In this document: in pieces, positions 1 through 11,259 of the stretch | How the letters are laid out: every line of letters begins with the position of its first letter | Numbering within the stretch: the first letter of the stretch is position 1 | Notes under the pieces: model-generated | Seen by the model: the letters and a program-made list of their open reading frames with translations, nothing else | Told to the model about the DNA's origin: nothing | Database searches by the model: none | Program-made: the position numbers and the translations under genes | DNA from: Isoperla grammatica | Taxonomy: Eukaryota; Arthropoda; Insecta; Plecoptera; Perlodidae | Direction of reading: 5' to 3' | Length of the DNA stretch: 64,000 bases | NCBI GenBank assembly: GCA_945910005.1 | Contig: CAMDTW010000642.1 | Coordinates: 496,001-560,000 of the forward strand

Positions 1-94
1 AACATGCGTTGTCCTGATATGTTGCATGAAGTGGCTTCTATGTCACTGACTTTGCGCAGGGTTTATCAAGTACAGTCACCGTCACAAGCAAGAA
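1..94 (+). repeat. Reference monomer defining the register
   Basis: This first complete monomer sets the numbering used throughout. It contains a 6-bp dyad, ACATGC at 2-7 and GCATGT at 24-29 with a 16-base spacer; in this particular copy base 29 is A, so only 5 pairs form. It also has the 9-bp palindrome GTCACTGAC (42-50) and the direct doublet GTCAC-C-GTCAC (75-85), giving three GTCAC words per unit. Fixed CpGs lie at 7-8, 55-56 and 80-81. Optional CpGs appear at 20-21 and 89-90 depending on monomer type. This copy has TTTGCGC instead of the usual TTAGCGC at 51-57, a variant that recurs near 4.28, 4.84, 8.88, 14.71, 15.27, 26.17 and 26.73 kb. Confidence 0.9.
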
Positions 95-2939
95 AACATG
101 CGTTGTCCTGATATGTTGCATGTAGTGGCTTCTATGTCACTGACTTAGCGCAGGGTTTATCAAGTACAGTCACCGTCACAAGCGAGGAAACATGCGTTGT
201 CCTCATACGTTGCATGTAGTGGCTTCTATGTCACTGACTTAGCGCAGGGTTTATCAAGTACAGTCACCGTAACAAGCAAGGAAACATGCGTTGTCCTGAT
301 ATGTTGCATGTTGTGGCTTCTATGACACTGACTTAGCGCAGGGTTTATCAAGTACAGTCACCGTCACAAGCAAGGAAACATGCGTTGTCCTGATATATAG
401 CATGTAGTGGCTTCTATGTCATTGACTTAGCGCAGGATTTATCAAGTACAGTCACCGTCACAAGCGAGGAAACATGCGTTGTCCTCATACGTTGCATGAA
501 GTGGCTTCTATGTCACTGACTTAGCGCAGGGTTTATCAAGTTCAGTCACCGTCACAAGCGAGGAAACATGCGTTGTCCTGATATGTTGCATGTAGTGGCT
601 TCTATGTCACTGACTTAGCGCAGGGTTTATCAAGTACAGTCACCGTCACAAGCGAGGAAACATGCGTTGTCCTCATTCGTTGCATGTAGTGGCTTCTATG
701 TCACTGACTTAGCGCAGGGTTTATCAAGTACAGTCACCTTCACAAGCGTATAACGTGCGTTGTGCTGATACGTTGCATGTAGTGGATTCTATGTCACTGA
801 CTTAGGGCAGGGTTTATCAAGTACAGTCACCGTCACAATAGAGGAAACATGCGTTGTCCTGATATGTTGCATGAAGTCGCTTCTATGTCACTGACTAAGC
901 GCAGGGTTTATCAAGTACAGTCACCGTCACAAGCAAGGAAACATGCGTTGTCCTGATATGTTGCATGTAGTGGCTTCTATGTCACTGACTTAGCGCAGTG
1001 TTTATCAAGTACAGTCACCTTCACAAGCGAGGAAACATGCGTTGTTCTCATATGTTGCATGAAGTGGCTTTCATGTCACTGACTTAGCGCAGGGTTTATC
1101 AAGTACAGTCACCGTCACAAGCGAAGAAACATGCGTTGTTCTCATATGTTGCATGAAGTGGCTTTCATGTCACTGACTTAGCGCAGGGTTTTTAAGTACA
1201 GTCACCGTCACAAGCAAGGAAACATGCGTTGTCCTGATATGTTGCATGTAGTAGCTTCTATGTCACTGACTAAGCGCAGGGTTTATCAAGTACAGTCACT
1301 GTCACAAGCAAGGAAACATGCGTTGTCCTGATATGTTGCATGTAGTGGCCTTCATGTCACTGACTTAGCGCAAGGTTTATCAAGTACAGTCACCGTCACA
1401 AGCAAGGAAACATGCGTTGTCCTGATATGTTGCATGTAGTGGCTTCTATGTCACTTTTTTAGCGCAGGGTTTATCAAGTAATGTCACCGTCACAAGCAAG
1501 GAAACATGCGTTGTCCTCATACGTTGCATGTAGTGGCTTCTATGTCACTGACTTAGCGCAGGGTTTATCAAGTACAGTCACCGTCACAAGCAAGGAAACA
1601 TGCGTTGTCCTCATACGTTGCATGTAGTGGCTTCTATGTCACTGACATAGCGCAGGGTTTATCAAGTACAGTCACCGTCACAAGCAAGGAAACATGCGTT
1701 GTCCTGATATGTTGCATGTAGTGGCTTCTATGTCACAGACTAAGCGCAGGGTTTATCAAGTACAGTCACCGTCACAAGCGAGGAAACATGCGTTGTCCTC
1801 ATATGTTTCATGTAGTGGCTTCTATGTCACTGACTTAGCGCAGGGTTTATCAAGTACAGTCACCTTCACAAGCGAGGAAACATGCGTTGTTCTCATATGT
1901 TGCATGAAGTGGCTTTCATGTCACTGACTTAGCGCAGGGTTTATCAAGTACAGTCACCGTCACAAGCGAGGAAACATGCGTTGTTCTCATATGTTGCATG
2001 AAGTGGCTTTCATGTCACTGACTTAGCGCAGGGTTTATCAAGTACAGTCACCGTCACAAGCAAGGAAACATGCGTTGTCCTGATATGTTGCATGAAGTGG
2101 CTTCTATGTCACTGACTTAGCGCAGGGTTTATCAAGTACAGTCACCGTCACAAGCGAGGAAACGTGCGTTGTCCTCATATGTTGCATGTAGTGGCTTCTA
2201 TGTCACTGACTTAGCGCAGGGTTTATCAAGTACAGTCACCGTCACAAGCAAGGAAACATGCGTTGTCCTGATATGTTGCATGAAGTAGCTTCTATGTCAC
2301 TGACTAAGCGCAGGGTTTATCAAGTACAGTCACCGTCACAAGCAAGGAAAAATGCGTTGTCCTCATACGTTGCATGTAGTGGCATCTATGTCACTGACTT
2401 AGCGCAGGGTTTATCAAGTACAGTCACCGTCACAAGCAAGGAAGCATGCGTTGTCCTCATACGTTGCATGTAGTGGCTTCTATGTCACTAATATAGCGCA
2501 GGGTTTATCAAGTACAGTCACCGTCACAAGCAAGGAAACATGCGTTGTCCTCATATAGTGCATGTAGTGGCTTCTATGTCACTGACTTAGCGCAGGGTTT
2601 ATCAAGTACAGTCACCGTCACAATACAGGAAACATGCGTTGTCCTCATACGTTGCATGTAGTGGCTTCTATGTCACGACTTAGCGCAAGGTTTATAAAGT
2701 ACAGTCACCGTCACAAGCAAGGAAACATGCGTTGTCCTGATACGTTGCATGTAGTGGCTTCTATGTCACTGACTTAGCGCAGGGTTTATCAAGTACAGTC
2801 ACCGTCACAAGCAAGGAAACATGCGTTGTCCTCATACGTTGCATGTAGTGGCTTTCATGTCACTGACTTAGCGCAGGGTTTATCAAGTACAGTCACCGTC
2901 GCAAGCAAGGAAACCTGCGTTGTCCTGATATGTTGCATG

Positions 2940-4070
2940 TAGTGGCTTTCATGTCACTGACATAGCGCAGGGTTTATCAAGTACAGTCACCGTCACAAGC
3001 GAGAAAACATGCGTTGTCCTGATATGTTGCATGTAGTGGCTTTCATGTCACTGACATAGCGCAGGGTTTATCAAGTAAAGTCACCGTCACAATAGAGGAA
3101 ACATGCGTTGTGCTCATATGTTGCATGAAGTGGCTTCTATGTCACTGACTTAGCGCAGGGTTTATCAAGTACAGTCACCGTCACAAGCGAGGAAACATGC
3201 GTTGTCCTCATACGTTTCATGTAGTGGCTTCTATGTCACTGACTTAGCGCAGGGTTTATCAAGTACAGTCACCTTCACAAGCGAGGAAACATGCGTTGTT
3301 CTTATATTTTGCATGAAGTGGCTTTCTTGTCACTGACTAATCGCAGGGTTTATCAAGTACAGTCACCGTCACAAGCGAGGAAACATGCGTTGTTCTCATA
3401 TGTTGCATAAAGTGGCTTTCATGTCACTGACTAAGCGCAGGGTTTATCAAGTACAGTCACCGTCACAAGCAAGGAAACATGCGTTGTCCTGATATGTTGC
3501 ATGTAGTGGCTTTCATGTCACTGACATAGCGCAGGGTTTATCAAGTACAGTCACCGTCACAAGCGAGAAAACATTCGTTGTCCTGATATGTTGCATGTAG
3601 TGGCTTTCATGTCACTGACATAGCGCAGGGTTTATCAAGTAAAGTCACCGTCACAATAGAGGAAACATACGTTGTGCTCATATGTTGCATGAAGTGGCTT
3701 CTATGTCACTGACTTAGCGCAGGGTTTATCAAGTACAGTCACCGTCACAAGCGAGGAAACATGCGTTGTCCTCATACGTTTCATGTAGTGGCTTCTATGT
3801 CACTGACTTAGCGCAGGGTTTATCAAGTACAGTCACCTTCACAAGCGAGGAAACATGCGTTGTTCTCATATTTTGCATGAAGTGGCTTTCTTGTCACTGA
3901 CTAATCGCAGGGTTTATCAAGTACAGTCACCGTCACAAGCGAGGAAACATGCGTTGTTCTCATATGTTGCATAAAGTGGCTTTCATGTCACTGACTAAGC
4001 GCAGGGTTTATCAAGTACAGTCACCGTCACAAGCAAGGAAACATGCGTTGTCCTGATATGTTGCATGTAG
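2940..4070 (+). repeat. Tandem 6-monomer (564-bp) duplication
   Basis: Two adjacent six-monomer blocks repeat the same ordered variants: GACATAG monomers, AGTAAAGTCACC, CACAATAGAGG, CATACGTTTCATG, CATATTTTGCATG and GCATAAAGTGG. Matching points are GAGAAAACAT at 3001 and 3565, a 564-base lag equal to 6x94. The second block has private changes, for example CATTCG instead of CATGCG at about 3574 and CATACG at about 3667. The same doublet is carried at about 13.37-14.50 kb and 24.83-25.96 kb, so it predates the 11.4-kb duplication. Confidence 0.88.
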
Positions 4071-4089
4071 TGGCTTCTATGTCACTGAC

Positions 4090-5220
4090 TTAGCGCAGGG
4101 TTTATCAAGTACAGTCACCTTCACAAGCGAGGAAACATGCGTTGTCCTGATATGTTGCATGAAGTCGCTTCTATGTCACTGACTAAGCGCAGGGTTTATC
4201 AAGTACAGTCACCGTCACAAGCAAGGAAACATGCGTTGTCCTGATATGTTGCATGAAGTGGCTTCTATGTCACTGACTTTGCGCAGGGTTTATCAAGTAC
4301 AGTCACCGTCACAAGCAAGAAAACATGCGTTGTCCTGATATGTTGCATGTAGTGGCTTCTATGTCACTGACTTAGCGCAGGGTTTATCAAGTACAGTCAC
4401 CGTCACAAGCGAGGAAACATGCGTTGTCCTCATACGTTGCATGTAGTGGCTTCTATGTCACTGACTTAGCGCAGGGTTTATCAAGTACAGTCACCGAAAC
4501 AAGCAAGGAAACATGCGTTGTCCTGATATGTTGCATGTTGTGGCTTCTATGACACTGACTTAGCGCAGGGTTTATCAAGTACAGTCACCGTCACAAGCAA
4601 GGAAACATGCGTTGTCCTGATATGTTGCATGTAGTGGCTTCTATGTCACTGACTTAGCGCAGGGTTTATCAAGTACAGTCACCTTCACAAGCGAGGAAAC
4701 ATGCGTTGTCCTGATATGTTGCATGAAGTCGCTTCTATGTCACTGACTAAGCGCAGGGTTTATCAAGTACAGTCACCGTCACAAGCAAGGAAACATGCGT
4801 TGTCCTGATATGTTGCATGAAGTGGCTTCTATGTCACTGACTTTGCGCAGGGTTTATCAAGTACAGTCACCGTCACAAGCAGGAAAACATGCGTTGTCCT
4901 GATATGTTGCATGTAGTGGCTTCTATGTCACTGACTTAGCGCAGGTTTTATCAAGTACAGTCACCGTCACAAGCGAGGAAACATGCGTTGTCCTCATACG
5001 TTGCATGTAGTGGCTTCTATGTCACTGACTTAGCGCAGGGTTTATCAAGTACAGTCACCGAAACAAGCAAGGAAACATGCGTTGTCCTGATATGTTGCAT
5101 GTTGTGGCTTCTATGACACTGACTTAGCGCAGGGTTTATCAAGTACAGTCACCGTCACAAGCAAGGAAACATGCGTTGTCCTCATATGTTGCATGTAGTG
5201 GCTTCTATGTCACTGACTTA
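4090..5220 (+). repeat. Second tandem 6-monomer (564-bp) duplication
   Basis: The ordered set GAAGTCGC, GACTTTGCGC, AGCGAGG plus CATACG, CACCGAAACAAGC and GTTGTGGC plus ATGACACTG occurs twice in succession. The distinctive GAAGTCG lies at 4161 and 4725, again 564 bases apart. Equivalent doublets lie near 14.56-15.6 kb and 26.02-27.06 kb. Together with the preceding block, this shows that six monomers was a unit of local amplification at least twice, with unrelated variant content each time. Confidence 0.87.
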
Positions 5221-7155
5221 GCGCAGGGTTTATCAAGTACAGTCACCGTCACAAGCAAGGAAACATGCGTTGTCCTCATATGTTGCATGTAGTGGCTTCT
5301 ATGTCACTGACTTTATCGCAGGGTTTCTCAAGTACAGTCACCGTCACAAGCAAGGAAACATGCGTTGTCCTCATACGTTGCATGTAGTGCCTTCTATGTC
5401 ACTGACATAGCGCAGGGTTTATCAAGTACAGTCACCGTCGCAAGCAAGGAAACATGCGTTGTCCTGATATGTTGCATGTAGTGGCTTCTATGTCAAGGAC
5501 TAAGTGCAGGGTTTATCAAGTACAGTCACCGTCACAATAGAGGAAACATGCGTTGTCCTGATACGTTGCATGTAGTGGCTTCTATGTCACTGACTTAGCG
5601 CAGGGTTTATCAAGTACAGTCACCGTCACAAGCAAGTAAACATGCGTTGTGCTGATACGTTGCATGTAGTGGCTTTCATGTCACTGACTTAGCGCAGGGT
5701 TTATCAAGTACAGTCACCGTCACAAGCAAGGAAACATGCGTTCTCCTGATACGTTGCATGTAGTGGCTTCTATGTCACTGACTTAGCGCTGGGTTTATCA
5801 AGTACAGTCACCGTCACAACAGAGAAAACATGCGTTGTCCTGATACGTTGCATGTATTGGCTTCTATGTCACTGACTTAGCGCAGGGTTTATCAAGTACA
5901 GTCACCGTCACAAGCAAGGAAACATGCGTTGTCCTCATACGTTGCATGTAGTGGCTTCTATGTCACTGACTAAGCGCAGGGTTTATCAAGTACAGTCACC
6001 GTCACAAGCGAGGAAACATGCGTTGTCCTCATACGTTTCATGTAGTGGCTTCTATGTCACTGACTTAGCGCAGGGTTTATCAAGTACAGTCACCTTAACA
6101 AGTGAGGAAACATGAGTTGTCCTCATATTTTGCATGAAGTGGCTTTCATGTCACTGACTTAGCGCAGGGTTTATCAAGTACAGTCACCTTCACAAGCGAG
6201 AAAACATGCGTTGTTCTCATATGTTTAATGAAGTGGCTTTCATGTCACTGACTTAGCGCAGGGTTTATCAAGTACAGTCACCGTCACAAGCGAGGAAACA
6301 TGCGTTGTCCTCATACGTTGCATGTCGTGGCTTCTATGTCACTGACTTAGCGCAGGGTTTATCAAGTACTGTCACCTTCACAAGCGAGGAAACATGCGAT
6401 GTTCTCATATGTTGCATGAAGTGGCTTTCTTGTCACTGACTAAGCGCAGGGTTAATCAAGTACAGTCACCGTCACAAGCGAGGAAACCTGCGTCTTTCTC
6501 ATTTGTTGCATACAGTGGCTTTCATGTCACTGACTAAGCGCAGGGTTTATCAAGTACAGTCACCGTCACAAGCAAGGAAACATGCGTTGTCCTGATATGT
6601 TGCATGAAGTGGCTTCTATGTCACTGACTTAGTGCAGGGTTTAATAAGTACAGTCACCGTCACAAGCAAGAAAACATGCGTTGTCCTGATATGTTGCATG
6701 TAGTGGCTTCTATAACACTGACTTAGCGCAGGGTTTATCAAGTACAGTCACCGTCACAAGCAAGGAAACATGCGTTGTCCTGATATGTTGCATGTAGTGG
6801 CTTCTATGTCACTGACTTAGCGCAGGGTTAATCAAGTACAGTCACCGTCACAAGCAAGGAAACATGCGTTGTCCTCATACGTTGCATGTAGTGGCTTCTA
6901 TGCCACTGACTTAGCGCAGGGTTTATCAAGTACAGTCACCGTCACAAGCGAGGAAACATACGTTGTCCTGATATGTTGCATGTAGTGGCTTTCATGTCAC
7001 TGACTTAGCGCAGGGTTTATCAAGTACAGTCACCGTCACAAGCAAGGAAACATGCATTGTCCTCATACGTTGCATGTAGTGGCTTCTATGTCACTGACTT
7101 AGCGCAGGGTTTATCAAGTACAGTCACCGTCACAAGCAAGGAAACATGCGTTGTC
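4700..7155 (+). repeat. About 2.45-kb block repeated at a lag of about 4,042 bp (copy 1)
   Basis: This block repeats at 8.74-11.19 kb. Matched markers are GAAGTCG at 4725/8767, CTTTGCGC at 4841/8883, GTTGTGGCT at 5101/9143, CACAATAGAGG near 5531/9573, the CATACG-to-ACTAAG monomer at 5924/9965, and CATGCATTGT at 7051/11091. The lag falls from 4042 (43x94) to 4040 through single-base deletions in the second copy, one of them GGGTTATCAAG near 10962. The same block is also present at 15.1-17.5 kb and 26.6-28.95 kb. Confidence 0.87.
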
Positions 7156-8160
7156 CTCATACGTTGCATGTAGTGGTTTCTATGTCACTGACTTAGCGCA
7201 GGGTTTATCAAGTACAGTCACCTTAACAAGTGAGGAAACATGAGTTGTCCTCATATTTTGCATGAAGTGGCTTTCATGTCACTGACTTAGCGCAGGGTTT
7301 ATCAAGTACAGTCACCTTCACAAGCGAGGAAACATGCGTTGTTCTTATATGTTTAATGAAGTGGCTTTCATGTCACTGACTTAGCGCAGGGTTTATAAAG
7401 TACAGTCACCGTCACAAGCGAGGAAACATGCGTTGTCCTCATACGTTTCATGTAGTGGCTTCTATGTCACTGACTAAGCGCAGGGTTAATCAAGTACAGT
7501 CACCTTCACAAGCGAGGAAACATGCGTTGTTCTCATATGTTGCATGAAGTGGCTTTCTTGTCACTGACTAAGCGCATGGTTAATCAAGTACAGTCACCGT
7601 CACAAGCGAGGAAACATGCGTCTTTCTCATATGTTGCATTCAGTGGCTTTCATGTCACTGACTAAGCGCAGGGTTTATCAAGTACAGTCACCGTCACAAG
7701 CAAGGAAACATGCGTTGTCCTGATATGTTGCATGTAGTGGCTTCTATGTCACTGACTTAGCGCAGGGTTTATCAAGTACAGTCACCGTCACAAGCAAGAA
7801 AACATGCGTTGTCCTGATATGTTGCATGTAGTGGCTTCTATGTCACTGACTTAGCGCAGGGTTTATCAAGTACAGTCACCGTCACAAGCAAGGAAACATG
7901 CGTTGTCCTCATACGTTGCATGTAGTGGCTTCTATGCCACTGACTTAGCGCAGGGTTTATCAAGTACAGTCACCGTCACAAGCGAGGAAACATGCGTTGT
8001 CCTGATATGTTGCATGTAGTGGCTTTCATGTCACTGACTTAGCGCAGGGTTTATCAAGTACAGTCACCGTCACAAGCAAGGAAACATGCGTTGTCCTCAT
8101 ACGTTTCATGTAGTGGCTTCTATGTCACTGACTTAGCGCAGGGTTCATCAAGTACAGTCA
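6093..8160 (+). repeat. Tandem 12-monomer (1,128-bp) duplication, second copy one monomer short
   Basis: The rare CCTTAACAAGTG linker starts at 6093 and 7221, exactly 12x94 bases apart, and is followed by the same series. That series is CATGAGTTG, TTTAATGAAG, TTCTTGTCAC, the unusual GCGTCTTTCTCAT (about 6491 and 7619), then a run of CTGATATG monomers. Further on the lag drops to 1034 (11x94), because the monomer with TATAACACTG near 6715 has no counterpart in the second block. This doublet is not present in the related blocks at 10.1-11.2, 16.4-17.5 or 27.9-29.0 kb, so it is local to this position. Confidence 0.82.
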
Positions 8161-8739
8161 CCGTCACAAGCAAGGAAACATGCGTTGTCCTGATATGTTG
8201 CATGTAGTGGCTTCTATGTCACTGACATAGCGCAGGGTTTATCAAGTACAGTCACCGTCACAAGCAAGGAAACATGCGTTGTCCTGATATGTTGCATGTA
8301 GTGGCTTCTATGTCATTGACTTAGCGCAGGATTTATCAAGTACAGTCACCGTCACAAGCGAGGAAACATGCGTTGTCCTCATACGTTGCATGAAGTGGCT
8401 TCTATGTCACTGACTTAGCGCAGGGTTTATCAAGTTCAGTCACCGTCACAAGCGAGGAAACATGCGTTGTCCTGATATGTTGCATGTAGTGGCTTCTATG
8501 TCACTGACTTAGCGCAGGGTTTATCAAGTACAGTCACCGTCACAAGCGAGGAAACATGCGTTGTCCTCATTCGTTGCATGTAATGGCTTCTATGTCACTG
8601 ACTTAGCGCAGGGTTTATCAAGTACAGTCACCGTCACAAGCGTATAACGTGCGTTGTGCTGATACGTTGCATGTAGTGGATTCTATGTCACTGACTTAGC
8701 GCAGGGTTTATCAAGTACAGTCACCTTCACAATAGAGGA

Positions 8740-11190
8740 AACATGCGTTGTCCTGATATGTTGCATGAAGTCGCTTCTATGTCACTGACTAAGCGCAGGG
8801 TTTATCAAGTACAGTCACCGTCACAAGCAAGGAAACATGCGTTGTCCTGATATGTTGCATGAAGTGGCTTCTATGTCACTGACTTTGCGCAGGATTTATC
8901 AAGTACAGTCACCGTCACAAGCAAGAAAACATGCGTTGTCCTGATATGTTGCATGTAGTGGCTTCTATGTCACTGACTTAGCGCAGGGTTTATCAAGTAC
9001 AGTCACCGTCACAAGCGAGGAAACATGCGTTGTCCTCATACGTTGCATGTAGTGGCTTCTATGTCACTGACTTAGCGCAGGGTTTATCAAGTACAGTCAC
9101 CGTTACAAGCAAGGAAACATGCGTTGTCCTGATATGTTGCATGTTGTGGCTTCTATGACACTGACTTAGCGCAGGGTTTATCAAGTACAGTCACCGTCAC
9201 AAGCAAGGACACATGCGTTGTCCTCATATGTTGCATGTAGTGGCTTCTATGTCACTGACTTAGCGCAGGGTTTATCAAGTACAGTCACCGTCACAAGCAA
9301 GGAAACATGCGTTGTCCTCATATGTTGCATGTAGTGGCTTCTATGTCACTGACTTAGCGCAGGGTTTCTCAAGTACAGTCACCGTCACAAGCAAGGAAAC
9401 ATGCGTTGTCCTCATACGTTGCATGTAGTGGCTTCTATGTCACTGACATAGCGCAGGGTTTATCAAGTACAGTCACCGTCGCAAGCAAGGAAACATGCGT
9501 TGTCCTGATATGTTGCATGTAGTGGCTTTTATGTCAAGGACTAAGCGCAGGGTTTATCAAGTACAGTCACCGTCACAATAGAGGAAACATGCGTTGTCCT
9601 GATACGTTGCATGTAGTGGCTTCTATGTCACTGACTTAGCGCAGGGTTTATCAAGTACAGTCACCGTCACAAGCAAGTAAACATGCGTTGTGCTGATACG
9701 TTGCATGTAGTGGCTTTCATGTCACTGACTTAGCGCAGGGTTTATCAAGTACAGTCACCGTCACAAGCAAGGAAACATGCGTTCTCCTAATACGTTGCAT
9801 GTAGTGGCTTCTATGTCACTGACTTAGCGCAGGGTTTATCAAGTACAGTCACCGTCACAATAGAGAAAACATGCGTTGTCCTGATACGTTGCATGTATTG
9901 GCTTCTATGTCACTGACTTAGCGCAGGGTTTATCAAGTACAGTCACCGTCACAAGCAAGGAAACATGCGTTGTCCTCATACGTTGCATGTAGTGGCTTCT
10001 ATGTCACTGACTAAGCGCAGGGTTTATCAAGTACAGTCACCGTCACAAGCGAGGAAACATGCGTTGTCCTCATACGTTTCATGTAGTGGCTTCTATGTCA
10101 CTGACTTAGCGCAGGGTTTATCAAGTACAGTCACCTTAACAAGTGAGGAAACATGAGTTGTCCTCATATTTTGCATGAAGTGGCTTTCATGTCACTGACT
10201 TAGCGCAGGGTTTATCAAGTACAGTCACCTTCACAAGCGAGGAAACATGCGTTGTTCTCATATGTTTAATGAAGTGGCTTTCATGTCACTGACTTAGCGC
10301 AGGGTTTATCAAGTACAGTCACCGTCACAAGCGAGGAAACATGCGTTGTCCTCATACGTTGCATGTTGTGGCTTCTATGTCACTGACTTAGCGCAGGGTT
10401 TATCAAGTACAGTCACCTTCACAAGCGAGGAAACATGCGTTGTTCTCATATGTTGCATGAAGTGGCTTTCTTGTCACTGACTAAGCGCAGGGTTAATCAA
10501 GTACAGTCACCGTCACAAGCGAGGAAACATGCGTCTTTCTCATATGTTGCATACAGTGGCTTTCATGTCACTGAGTAAGCGCAGGGTTTATCAAGTACAG
10601 TCACCGTCACAAGCAAGGAAACATGCGTTGTCCTGATATGTTGCATGTAGTGGCTTCTATGTCACTGACTTAGCGCAGGGTTTATCAAGTACAGTCACCG
10701 TCACAAGCAAGAAAACATGCGTTGTCCTGATATGTTGCATGTAGTGGCTTCTATAACACTGACTTAGCGCAGGGTTTATCAAGTACAGTCACCGTCACAA
10801 GCAAGGAAACATGCGTTGTCCTGATATGTGGCATGTAGTGGCTTCTATGTCACTGACTTAGCGCAGGGTTTATCAAGTACAGTCACCGTCACAAGCAAGG
10901 AAACATGCGTTGTCCTCATACGTTGCATGTAGTGGCTTCTATGCCACTGACTTAGCGCAGGGTTATCAAGTACAGTCACCGTCACAAGCGAGGAAACATA
11001 CGTTGTCCTGATATGTTGCATGTAGTGGCTTTCATGTCACTGACTTAGCGCAGGGTTTATCAAGTACAGTCACCGTCACAAGCAAGGAAACATGCATTGT
11101 CCTCATACGTTGCATGTAGTGGCTTCTATGTCACTGACTTAGCGCAGGGTTTATCAAGTACAGTCACCGTCACAAGCAAGGAAACATGCG
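8740..11190 (+). repeat. About 2.45-kb block repeated at a lag of about 4,042 bp (copy 2)
   Basis: This is the second copy of 4.70-7.16 kb. To its left (about 8.25-8.82 kb) the sequence instead follows the block at 360-930: ATTGACTTAG lies at 421/8315, and GCGTATAACG is shared near 747/8640. To its right, from about 11.2 kb, the sequence switches to the 360-7155 series. This is therefore a mosaic joint between two duplicated series, which would be expected from unequal exchange in monomer register. Confidence 0.85.
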
Positions 11191-11259
11191 TTGTCCTGAT
11201 ATGTTGCATGTAGTGGCTTCTATGTCACTGACATAGCGCAGGGTTTATCAAGTACAGTC

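Larger units (their letters stand above)
360..7155 (+). repeat. Long-range duplicated block A (partner 11.26-17.49 kb)
   Basis: Variant order here is repeated about 10.3-10.9 kb downstream. Paired landmarks are ATTGACTTAG at 421/11321, GCGTATAACG near 747/11646, the rare TCACTTTTTTAG at 1451/11882, GGAAACATAC/G at 3661/14092, the GAAGTCG monomer at 4161/14592, and AACCTGCGTC near 6485/16820. The offset steps from 10,900 to 10,431 because five monomers (about 1.0-1.44 kb) are absent from the partner. It then steps to about 10,336 because one further monomer (around 5.2-5.3 kb) is absent. Before 360 and after about 7155 the match to the partner fails. Boundaries are accurate to about one monomer. 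Confidence 0.85.

Noticed and set aside
1100..1140. CENP-B-box-like sequence on the minus strand in GCGAAG-type monomers
   Set aside because: Read on the minus strand, TTCG-4N-T-2N-CGGT matches 7 of the 9 core positions with correct spacing. However, the central A and last G are wrong, and most monomers (GCAAGG or GCGAGG linkers) match even less. A match of this quality is expected by chance given the number of positions examined.
1451..1460. T-runs in CACTTTTTTAG and GGGTTTTTTAAG as terminators or polymerase III stops
   Set aside because: They are rare monomer variants copied by duplication, with no adjoining RNA gene, A/B boxes or stem-loop.
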